Shown piece by piece: positions 5,548 through 11,653 of a stretch of DNA of 11,653 nucleotides (the first letter of the stretch is position 1; each line of letters begins with the position of its first letter). A program made the position numbers and the translations under genes. Below the pieces are notes generated by a model, which saw only the letters and a list, made by a program, of their open reading frames with translations, was not told where the DNA came from and made no database searches. This stretch comes from Caldilineae bacterium (lineage in GTDB: Bacteria; Chloroflexota; Anaerolineae; J102). The DNA is taken from contig DUEQ01000531.1 in NCBI GenBank assembly GCA_011192085.1, forward strand, positions 1 through 11,653. The letters run 5' to 3'.

Positions 5548-6102
5548 ATGTCCCATCCGCCGATTATGAGCCAGCCCACGATGCATTTTTTCGCTCTCAC
5601 CCGATGGAACCACGCCATCGAACACGCCACCATCCACATCCTCAGCCGGATGACGCCCTTCACCAGCATGGCGGGTCGGTCCAATAGCCGCGGGTTCTAT
5701 ATCTATGGCGACATCCCCACCGACATGCTGCACCAGGCGGTGAAAGAAGCCATCCGCCGCTTGCAAGAAGGCGAACGGCAACTGGCCATCCACCCCAACT
5801 GCGGCACAAACATGCTCACATCCGCGGTGTTGGCCGCCGGGGGCACGATGCTGGCGGTGACGAGCACGCGAGGCAGGGGATGGGTTGAGCAAGCGCCCGC
5901 GGGCGTATTGGGCGCGCTCATCGGCGTGGTCATGGGGCAACTGGTGGGCATGCGCCTCCAGGCCTCGATCACCACTGACGCCAATCTCCCCCCCGTCCGC
6001 GTCGTGCAAATCGAACGCCGACGCCTGGGCAGCCGCATCTTCCACTGGGTGGAGCTGGCTTACGCCTCCCGCGCCGCCACCCCCGCCCTCCCCGGATCCT
6101 GA
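5548..6102 (+). CDS. DUF6391-type membrane protein of unknown function
   Basis: The 184-residue protein resembles DUF6391 proteins of Cyanobacteria and Chloroflexota; no function is known to me. Conserved-looking blocks are NHAIEHATIHIL (21-32), AGRSNSRGFYIYGDI (42-56), AIRRLQEGERQLAIHPNCGTN (68-88) and two hydrophobic segments (about 89-106 and 116-137, the latter Gly-rich). His22, Glu25, His26, His82 and Cys85 form a possible metal site, which is inference only. ATG 5548 was chosen because AGGG lies 7 nt upstream; ATG 5512 is an in-frame alternative with a poorer site, and 5566 and 5581 are also possible. holA begins 5 nt after the stop, so the two are co-transcribed. The final 15 residues are Ala/Pro-rich and look poorly conserved. 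Confidence 0.75.
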   Translation: MSHPPIMSQPTMHFFALTRWNHAIEHATIHILSRMTPFTSMAGRSNSRGFYIYGDIPTDMLHQAVKEAIRRLQEGERQLAIHPNCGTNMLTSAVLAAGGTMLAVTSTRGRGWVEQAPAGVLGALIGVVMGQLVGMRLQASITTDANLPPVRVVQIERRRLGSRIFHWVELAYASRAATPALPGS

Positions 6103-6107
6103 TCTCC

Positions 6108-7103
6108 ATGATTTACCTGTTTCACGGCGAAGAAGAGTTCGGAAAGAGCGAACGCATCGCCGCGCTGCGGGCGCGCCTGGGCGATCTGGCGGAGATGAAC
6201 GCCGTCACGTTGGACGGGCGCACCCTCTCGCGGGACGCGTTCCTGCACCATGTGGATGTGCCGCCCTTCCTGGGAGATTTTCGCCTGGTCGTTGTGGAAG
6301 GCCTGCTCACCCGACTGGAAAAGAAGAATCCCGATGGCCGCCAAAGCGAAGCCGCCAAAGCCTTTTTGGCCTGGCTGGCCGATTATCTCCCCACTATGCC
6401 CGAAACGACGCTCCTGGTCCTGACCGAAAACAAAAAAATCTCCGCCCGCAACCCCGTACTGAAAGCGGTCCAACGCCTGGGCGAGCGGGGGGAAGTGCGC
6501 CTGTTCGAAACCCCAAAACTCAAACGCGGGGAGCTGGCGAGCTGGGTGGCCGACCATGCGCGGAAGAAGGGAATCCCTTTGGCTTCGGGTGTGGCCGAAT
6601 CCCTAGCCCTCTTCATTGGCCCCAACCTACGCGTCATCGACAGCGAGTTGGAGAAACTGGCCCTCTATGCGGGCGACCGGCCCATCACACAAAAAGACCT
6701 TCGCCTCCTGTGCCCCTATGCCAAGGAAGCCAGCATCTTCGACATGGTGGACGCCCTGGGGGGCCGGCGCACGTCAGCGGCGTTTCGGCTGCTGGCCCAA
6801 ATGCGCCGCCAGGGAGCGCATCCCCTCTACCTGCTCACCATGATCGTCCGCCAATATCGCATCCTCATCCAGGTGAAGGACTACATGAGCCAGGGCATGC
6901 GGCTGCAAGAGATCGCTTCCGCCCTGCACCTTCATCCCTATCCCACCGAAAAGGCTATGCGCCAGGCCCGAGGCTACGCGCCCGATCAGCTCGAACACAT
7001 CTACGACCGCTTGTTGGAGACCGACGTCGCCATCAAAACCGGTCGTCTGGACGCCAACCTAGCCCTGGACATGCTGATTGTGGCACTGGCCCGAGTCTCA
7101 TAA
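6108..7103 (+). CDS. holA: DNA polymerase III delta subunit
   Basis: The delta subunit is part of the clamp loader; it binds the beta clamp and opens it so that it can be loaded on DNA. The 331-residue length is typical. The start MIYLFHGEEEFGKSE (1-15) matches the family, which has an AAA+ fold without a working ATP site. VPPFLGDFRLVVVEGLL (51-67) corresponds to the clamp-contacting and following strand region, and FETPKLKRGELASWV (133-147) to the second AAA+ subdomain. The C-terminal collar domain includes ASIFDMVDALGGR (208-220) and the hallmark AIKTGRLDANLALDMLIVAL (308-327). Sequence divergence from E. coli HolA is large, as usual. It lies 5 nt after the DUF6391 gene and 26 nt before the thioesterase gene. 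Confidence 0.92.
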   Translation: MIYLFHGEEEFGKSERIAALRARLGDLAEMNAVTLDGRTLSRDAFLHHVDVPPFLGDFRLVVVEGLLTRLEKKNPDGRQSEAAKAFLAWLADYLPTMPETTLLVLTENKKISARNPVLKAVQRLGERGEVRLFETPKLKRGELASWVADHARKKGIPLASGVAESLALFIGPNLRVIDSELEKLALYAGDRPITQKDLRLLCPYAKEASIFDMVDALGGRRTSAAFRLLAQMRRQGAHPLYLLTMIVRQYRILIQVKDYMSQGMRLQEIASALHLHPYPTEKAMRQARGYAPDQLEHIYDRLLETDVAIKTGRLDANLALDMLIVALARVS

Positions 7104-7129
7104 CCTCCATCCACGCCGACGCCACCGCC

Positions 7130-7561
7130 ATGATCTGGAAATACCCCCCCGACCTCGCAGCGCTCAACCAGACCCGACAACACACCGCCGTGGCCCACAT
7201 GGGCATCCAATTCTCCGCCATCGGCGATGACTGGTTGGAAGCGACCATGCCTGTGGACCACCGCACGAAACAACCTGCGGGCATCCTCCACGGCGGCGCC
7301 ACCGCCCTCCTGGCCGAGACCATCGGCAGCGTGGCCTCAGTGCTCATCATCGACTGGCCCCAACAACAGGCCGTGGGCATCGAATTGAATATCAGCCACC
7401 TGCGCTCGGTGAGTGAAGGCCAGGTCACAGGCCGGGTGCAGCCCATCCGCATCGGGCGACGCACTCACGTGTGGGATATCCGCATTCGCGATGACCGGGA
7501 GCGACTCATCGCGGTAGCCCGCCTCACGATGGCCATCCTCTCACCTCCCATGTCCCCCTGA
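7130..7561 (+). CDS. Hotdog-fold acyl-CoA thioesterase, PaaI/YdiI-like
   Basis: This 143-residue protein hydrolyses an acyl-CoA thioester, probably an aromatic or small acyl group. The PaaI motif is clear in GILHGGATALLAETIGSVAS (51-70): the HGG (54-56) and Glu63 fit the active site of the YdiI/EntH subgroup. The rest of the hotdog strands follow, with ELNISHLRSVSEGQVTGRV (85-103) and THVWDIRIRDD (112-122). In organisms with the classical Men pathway a YdiI-like enzyme cleaves DHNA-CoA in menaquinone synthesis; that role is conceivable given ubiE in the window, but no men genes are visible. ATG 7130 follows holA by 26 nt. The stop overlaps the next start by one base (TGATG at 7559-7563), showing translational coupling with mazG. 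Confidence 0.87.
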   Translation: MIWKYPPDLAALNQTRQHTAVAHMGIQFSAIGDDWLEATMPVDHRTKQPAGILHGGATALLAETIGSVASVLIIDWPQQQAVGIELNISHLRSVSEGQVTGRVQPIRIGRRTHVWDIRIRDDRERLIAVARLTMAILSPPMSP

Positions 7562-7902
7562 TGCACGCCATGTTCGATTTCAACGCATATCAAAAGCTCG
7601 CCCTGCGCACTGCGGGCAACCACGGCGATTTCGACAGGACCCTCATGTACACCGCGCTGGGCCTCAATGGCGAAGCGGGCGAGGTGGCCGAACACATCAA
7701 AAAAGCGCTCTTCCACGGCCACGATCTGGACCGGGAGATGCTGAAAAAGGAACTGGGGGATGTCTTGTGGTATCTGGCGGTCATGGCCCACACCCTTGAC
7801 CTCCCCCTGGAGGACATCGCCCGCCACAACATCGAGAAACTGGCCCGGCGCTATCCCGAAGGCTTTTCCGAAGAGCGTTCGCGCCACCGGAATGAGCCCT
7901 GA
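7561..7902 (+). CDS. MazG-like nucleotide pyrophosphohydrolase
   Basis: The protein cleaves nucleoside triphosphates (or a modified dNTP) to monophosphate and pyrophosphate and is likely a house-cleaning enzyme. The 113-residue, all-helical single-domain form is typical of MazG-like proteins, unlike the two-domain E. coli MazG. The metal-binding residues are Glu38 and Glu41 ([12 protein letters not shown]) and Glu64 and Asp67 ([10 protein letters not shown]), so both acidic pairs are intact. The likely base-contacting helix is [14 protein letters not shown] (6-19). ATG 7561 overlaps the thioesterase stop; ATG 7570 (codon 4) is an in-frame alternative. The 86-nt gap that follows separates it from the molybdenum hydroxylase gene. 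Confidence 0.88.
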   Translation: MHAMFDFNAYQKLALRTAGNHGDFDRTLMYTALGLNGEAGEVAEHIKKALFHGHDLDREMLKKELGDVLWYLAVMAHTLDLPLEDIARHNIEKLARRYPEGFSEERSRHRNEP

Positions 7903-7988
7903 ACCGCCGTGAACGAACGCCGACCCCCGCGTCCCCCTTTTTCGCCATTTCCTATCCCCTTCATCCCACCCCTCTGAGGACATTCGCC

Positions 7989-10226
7989 ATGCGAGCCGTT
8001 GGTGCTTCCATTCCCCGCTTCGACGCCAAAGACAAAGTCACGGGCCAGGCCCTCTATCCGGACGATATCCACATGCCCGGCCAACTTCACATGAAGATCC
8101 TCTGGCCCGACCAAGCGCCCGCGCGCATCACCCGCTTCGACGCCTCCAGGGCGGAGGCCGCGCCGGGTGTTGTGGCCGTCCTCGCGGCCGATGACGTGCC
8201 CGTCAACGAATATGGCCTGATCATGCCCGACCAGGAGGTGCTGGTGGGGCGGGTCGGTGGCCTGGTGCGCAGCATCATCGATCAGGTGGCCCTGGTCATC
8301 GCCGAAACCAAGGAGCAGGCCGAGGCCGCGCTGGACCTCATCGATATCGAATACGAACCCCTGCCCGGCGTATACAGTATCGAAGAAGCCCTCGCGCCCG
8401 ATGCGCCCGTGGTCCATCCCGAAAAAGGGGATGACAACATCCTGCTCAGCTACAAAATCCGGTTGGGCGATGTGGAAAAGGCCTTCGCGCAGGCGGATGT
8501 CATCGTGGAGCGCACCTATCGCACCCATCCCCAGGAGCACGCGTATTTGCAACCCGAGGCGGGCCTGGCCTTCCCCCGGCCCGATGGCAAGATCGAGGTC
8601 ATTGTGGGCGGGCAGTGGATGCACGAAGACCGGGAGCAGATCGCCCACGCCCTGGCCCTGCCCGAGGACCAGATCGTGGTGCGCTATCCCCCCATCGGCG
8701 GCGCGTTCGGCGGCCGCGAGGACATGAGCGTTCAGATCATCCTGGCTCTGGCCGCGCAGAAGACGGGCCGCCCCGTGAAAATTCAGTGGACGCGCGAGGA
8801 ATCCATCCGCGGGCATCACAAGCGCCATGCCATGATCGCCCACGCCAAATGGGCCGCCACCAAAGAGGGCAAGCTCCTGGCCGCGCAGATCGATGTCAGC
8901 ACCGATGCGGGGGCCTACGCGTACACTTCCACCAAAGTGTTGGGAAATCTCACCTTGGCCTGCCTGGGTCCTTACAACATCCCCAACGTCCACGTAGATA
9001 CCCGCACCGTGTACACGAACAACATCGCCGCGGGCGCGTTCCGGGGCTTTGGCGGGCCCCAGGGCCACTTCATCGCCGAGATGCAGATGAATCATCTGGC
9101 CGAAGCTCTGGGCATGGACCCAGTGGAGTTGCGGATGAAGAACCTGTGGGAGGAAGGGAGCAAATTGGCCACCCGCAGCGTCCTGCCGCCCGGCGTCTCC
9201 GTGAAGGAGACCTTGGCCCGTTGTGCGCTGGACGCGGGTTGGAAACAGACCGACGCGGGGTGGCAGCGCCCGCGCGTGGAGGATATCCCGGCCGAGATCA
9301 CACCCGTGCACCGCGCGTTCTCCCTGGACGCCGCGGGCGGACGCAAGGCCCGGGGCATCGGCATCGCCACCAGCTTTAAGAATGTGGGCTTCAGTTTGGG
9401 CTATGTGGACGAGAGTTGGGCCACCGTCGAACTGCATGGGAAAGGCGAGATCGAGCGAGTCGTCGTTCATCACGCGGGCGCGGATGTGGGCCAGGGCGCG
9501 CACACAGTCATGCGCCAGTTCGCGGCTGATTTCATCGGCGCGCCCCTGGAAAAGGTGGAACTTATCGCGGACGACACCGACCACACCCTGAACAGCGGCA
9601 GCTCCAGCGCCAGCCGCATGACCTTCATGGCGGGCAATGCCATCCGCGGCGCGGCCGAGGAGGCCCTGCGCCTGTGGCATGAGGAAGAGGAGCGTCCGGC
9701 CATCGCCACCTATCGCTACGTGCCCCGTCCCACCACGCCCTACGACCCCGAAACCGGCGAAGCAGACCCCAACATCGCCTACGGCTACTGCTCCCAGGCC
9801 GCGGAGGTGGAGGTGGACCTGGACACGGGCCGCATCACCGTGCTTAACCTGTGGAATGTGACCGATGTGGGCCGAGCCGTGAATCCGAACATGGTGCGAG
9901 GTCAGATCTACGGCGCGGTGGCCCAGAGCGTGGGCTGGACCCTGCTGGAGGATTTGAAGTACGACCGGGGTCAGATACTCACCGACCGGCTCAGCACCTA
10001 CCTCATCCCCACGGTGCTGGATACAGCCATCCACGTCGCGCCCGACTTTCTGGAGAACCCCGACCCCCAAGGTCCCCTGGGCGCCCGCGGCATGGGCGAG
10101 ATGCCCTTCATTCCCACTGCGCCCGCGATCGCAGCCGCGGTGCACGACGCCACGGGCGTCTGGTTCGACGAACTCCCCCTCACCCCCGAACGCGTGGTCA
10201 TGAAGCTCTTGAGCCATGATGTCTGA
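7989..10226 (+). CDS. Xanthine dehydrogenase family molybdopterin-binding (large) subunit
   Basis: This 745-residue subunit holds the Mo-molybdopterin centre of a xanthine oxidase-family hydroxylase. The a/b hammerhead domain covers about 16-125, followed by two Mo-binding domains (about 135-370 and 395-670 plus tail). Active-site motifs are intact: GGQW with Gln209, GGAFGGRE (237-244), AFRGFGGPQ (350-358), VGQGAHT (500-506) and the catalytic Glu704 in GMGE. Glu244 and Arg352 sit where Glu802 and Arg880 contact purine in bovine xanthine oxidoreductase, which favours a purine or similar heterocycle. The AYxCSFR loop of form I CO dehydrogenase is absent. GAGGA (7976-7980) stands 8 nt before the ATG. 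The FAD and 2Fe-2S subunits that would carry the electrons are missing from the window, and neither neighbour is related. Confidence 0.92.
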   Translation: MRAVGASIPRFDAKDKVTGQALYPDDIHMPGQLHMKILWPDQAPARITRFDASRAEAAPGVVAVLAADDVPVNEYGLIMPDQEVLVGRVGGLVRSIIDQVALVIAETKEQAEAALDLIDIEYEPLPGVYSIEEALAPDAPVVHPEKGDDNILLSYKIRLGDVEKAFAQADVIVERTYRTHPQEHAYLQPEAGLAFPRPDGKIEVIVGGQWMHEDREQIAHALALPEDQIVVRYPPIGGAFGGREDMSVQIILALAAQKTGRPVKIQWTREESIRGHHKRHAMIAHAKWAATKEGKLLAAQIDVSTDAGAYAYTSTKVLGNLTLACLGPYNIPNVHVDTRTVYTNNIAAGAFRGFGGPQGHFIAEMQMNHLAEALGMDPVELRMKNLWEEGSKLATRSVLPPGVSVKETLARCALDAGWKQTDAGWQRPRVEDIPAEITPVHRAFSLDAAGGRKARGIGIATSFKNVGFSLGYVDESWATVELHGKGEIERVVVHHAGADVGQGAHTVMRQFAADFIGAPLEKVELIADDTDHTLNSGSSSASRMTFMAGNAIRGAAEEALRLWHEEEERPAIATYRYVPRPTTPYDPETGEADPNIAYGYCSQAAEVEVDLDTGRITVLNLWNVTDVGRAVNPNMVRGQIYGAVAQSVGWTLLEDLKYDRGQILTDRLSTYLIPTVLDTAIHVAPDFLENPDPQGPLGARGMGEMPFIPTAPAIAAAVHDATGVWFDELPLTPERVVMKLLSHDV

Positions 10227-10238
10227 ATATCGTTGGTG

Positions 10239-10282
10239 GCGCGCTGTCTCCGTCGGCGCGCAGTGCATCGGGCTGACGGAGA
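10239..10282 (+). terminator. Hairpin-forming region after the molybdenum hydroxylase gene, possible terminator
   Basis: TCTCCGTCGG (10247-10256) pairs with CTGACGGAGA (10273-10282) over 10 bp with one G-U pair and a 16-nt loop. A competing stem is formed by GCGCGC at 10239-10244 and 10256-10261. The two share base 10256 and cannot coexist fully. No U-tract follows, so it is at best a weak or factor-dependent terminator. The rest of the 143-nt gap before the glycosyltransferase shows no clear promoter. Confidence 0.3.
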
Positions 10283-10369
10283 TGATCCATTTGGCATCCC
10301 ATCCCCTACCCATGTGGCGCTGGGGGGACGGGCATTCCGGGCTGCAAACGCCTTCCGCCCCATCGCGTC

Positions 10370-11518
10370 ATGCCTAAACTTGTAATCAATGGCTGGTTCT
10401 GGGGGCGCACCGACACCGGGTCGGGGCAGTATCTGCATGGGTTGATTTGGGAGCTTTACAAGGCCCTGGATGACTGGCAGATCATCCTCCTCACCCCGCC
10501 CATCTACGGCGATTACCGGCTGCCCGCGCCCCCGCCCACGGTGCAAAAGATCCGCGCCCCCCTGCCCTTCTGGGCTCTGAACGCCCAACTGGTTAAACTG
10601 GCGTGGGAGCAGCAGGTGGCGCCCCATTGGGCCCAGCTCCTCCATGCGGATGCGCTCTTCGTGCCCTATTGGGCCTCGCCCATCACCTCGCCCGCGCCCG
10701 TCGCGGTCACCATCCACGACATGATCCCCGTGCTGCTGGCGGATTACGCCAGCGGCGCGCTGGCCCGGGCCTACACCTGGCTGGTCTCCAAAAGCGCGCG
10801 CAAAGCCGACGCCATCCTCACCGTCAGTCAATCCGCCGCGGACGATATCATCCGTCTGCAGAAGGTCCCGCCCGAGCGGGTGCACGTCACCTACGAGAGC
10901 CTGGGCGCGCCCCACGCGCCCGTCACCGACGAGGAGGAGCTGGCCCGCATCCGCGACCACTATCGCCTGCCCGACCGCTACCTCTTCTACCTGGGCGGCT
11001 TCGACCCCCGCAAGAATGTGCCCCTGTTGCTGGAGGCCTACGCCCGCGCCCGCCAGCTCGCCCCCGACCTGCCCCCCCTGGTCCTGGCCGGGCGTCTGCC
11101 CGACCCCGACGACGACTGGTTCACCGACCCGCTGCCCATCATCCAGCGGTTGGGGTTGAGCGACCACGTGCGGGTGTTGGGCTTCGTGCCCGATGCTCAC
11201 AAGCCCGCGCTCTACACCCTGGCCGACCTCTTCCTCTTCCCCTCCCGCTACGAGGGCTTCGGCATGCCCCCCCTGGAAGCCATGGCCTGCGGCACGCCCG
11301 CGATCGTGGCGGATAACAGCTCCCTGCCCGAGATCACCGGCGGCGTGACGCCCATCGTCCCCACGGACGACGAGGACGCGCTGGCCCGGGCCATCCTCGC
11401 CACCCTGGCGAACCCGCCCGCTCCCGATGCGCTCATCGCCCGGGCGAATGCCTTCACCTGGCAGGAGACTGCAACCCGGACCGCGGAGGTCATCCGGGCG
11501 ATGGTGAGAAATCGATAG
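10370..11518 (+). CDS. GT4-family (GT-B fold) glycosyltransferase
   Basis: This 382-residue protein transfers a sugar from an activated nucleotide donor, probably to a lipid-linked or surface glycan. The N-terminal acceptor domain starts with a Gly-rich loop (RTDTGSGQYLHGL, 13-25) and includes VTIHDMIP (113-120), which matches the mannosyltransferase-like members of the family. The donor domain has LFYLGGFDPRKNVPLLLEAY (205-224), VLGFVP (269-274) and the retaining EX7E motif, Glu295 and Glu303, in EGFGMPPLEAMACGTPAI (295-312). There is no signal peptide or membrane span, so it acts in the cytoplasm or at the inner membrane face. No Shine-Dalgarno is seen before ATG 10370. It stands 143 nt after the molybdenum hydroxylase gene and is not functionally linked to it. 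Confidence 0.9.
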   Translation: MPKLVINGWFWGRTDTGSGQYLHGLIWELYKALDDWQIILLTPPIYGDYRLPAPPPTVQKIRAPLPFWALNAQLVKLAWEQQVAPHWAQLLHADALFVPYWASPITSPAPVAVTIHDMIPVLLADYASGALARAYTWLVSKSARKADAILTVSQSAADDIIRLQKVPPERVHVTYESLGAPHAPVTDEEELARIRDHYRLPDRYLFYLGGFDPRKNVPLLLEAYARARQLAPDLPPLVLAGRLPDPDDDWFTDPLPIIQRLGLSDHVRVLGFVPDAHKPALYTLADLFLFPSRYEGFGMPPLEAMACGTPAIVADNSSLPEITGGVTPIVPTDDEDALARAILATLANPPAPDALIARANAFTWQETATRTAEVIRAMVRNR

Positions 11519-11591
11519 GAGGCCCCCCACATCGCTAACCGGCGGGCCAGGAACAGGAATTTAAGCGAATGAAGACGGAGACAGGAGGGCG

Positions 11592-11600
11592 TGCTAAAAT
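11592..11600 (+). promoter_or_regulatory. Possible extended -10 promoter for a gene beyond the right edge
   Basis: TGCTAAAAT has the TGn extension and a 5-of-6 -10 box. The -35 site (11572-11577, AAGACG) is weak. An ATG at 11622 with CAGG just upstream starts an open frame that runs off the window after 10 codons, and an ATG at 11599 overlaps the -10 box. Neither frame is long enough to call a gene. Otherwise the 135 nt after the glycosyltransferase hold nothing I recognise. Confidence 0.25.
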
Positions 11601-11653
11601 GATCGGCGCTGCGTCAGGTTCATGCCGTCTCACCACTTTCAATGCATATGGGA

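Noticed and set aside
5885..7129. A long plus-strand open frame running through DUF6391 and holA into the thioesterase gene
   Set aside because: Only the part from 7130 on encodes a recognisable protein. The upstream part is Arg/Pro-rich and lies out of frame in holA.
7989..10226. CO dehydrogenase large subunit (coxL)
   Set aside because: The form I active-site loop AYxCSFR and the form II AYRGAGR are both absent; the loop is AFRGFGGPQ.
7851..10313. An 820-codon open frame on the minus strand opposite the molybdenum hydroxylase
   Set aside because: It mirrors the real gene's codon phase in GC-rich DNA, is full of His/Gly/Arg low-complexity sequence, matches no family, and the plus-strand gene has intact motifs throughout.
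9998..11530. A 510-codon minus-strand open frame opposite the glycosyltransferase
   Set aside because: It is a compositional shadow: Gly/Gln-rich with no recognisable motif, spanning two genes of the other strand.
11599..11653. Start of a gene at 11599 or 11622 running off the window
   Set aside because: Only 10-18 codons are visible and no family can be recognised, so no CDS was called.
1..11653. CRISPR arrays, tRNA, rRNA, riboswitches or a complete toxin-antitoxin or defence system
   Set aside because: No regularly spaced repeats, cloverleaf or conserved RNA motif was seen. The only antitoxin sequence is the HTH-less HigA remnant without a toxin.

Overview
The window is GC-rich bacterial DNA, densely packed with genes. 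It most resembles a Chloroflexota (Anaerolineae-like) genome. This placement is an inference from gene content: a DUF6391-type membrane protein beside a divergent holA, a UbiE/UbiX quinone pair, a long ACT-type serA followed by an rlmL-type remnant, and an IS fragment of a kind I associate with Cyanobacteria and Chloroflexota. No rRNA, tRNA or CRISPR was seen, so the phylum is not proven.

Left part, minus strand (about 2717 down to 49): a compact operon reads ubiE/menG, ubiX, a 53-codon HigA-antitoxin remnant, a YhbP-like flavin-binding protein and a class I methyltransferase. ubiE and ubiX overlap by ATGA. The next two junctions have only 9 and 1 intervening bases. A good promoter sits so close to the ubiE ATG that the mRNA is predicted to be leaderless. 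A perfect 12-bp inverted repeat at the left edge overlaps the last stop codon and may end the transcript. UbiE and UbiX point to late menaquinone or related quinone synthesis; no UbiD partner is in view.

Middle, plus strand (2809-5158): a divergent promoter drives cutA and serA. serA is followed by the 5' quarter of an RlmL-type rRNA methyltransferase gene that has lost its start codon and is cut off after the THUMP region. Beyond it, on the opposite strand, lies the 5' end of an insertion sequence (transposase N-terminus, ribosome binding site and probable terminal sequence). The two broken ends face each other across about 80 bases, which looks like a deletion scar.

Right part, plus strand (5489-11518): a second gene run holds a DUF6391 protein, holA (DNA polymerase III delta), a YdiI-like hotdog thioesterase and a MazG-like nucleotide pyrophosphohydrolase, tightly spaced or overlapping. 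After short gaps come a stand-alone molybdenum hydroxylase large subunit with purine-hydroxylase-type active-site residues and a GT4 glycosyltransferase. The last 135 bases hold a possible promoter for a gene that lies off the window.

Most of the window is housekeeping metabolism. The points that deserve a second look are the gene fossils (HTH-less HigA, start-less rlmL, IS stub), the orphan Mo-hydroxylase and the uncharacterised DUF6391 protein with conserved His/Cys motifs. I see no complete new defence or biosynthetic system.
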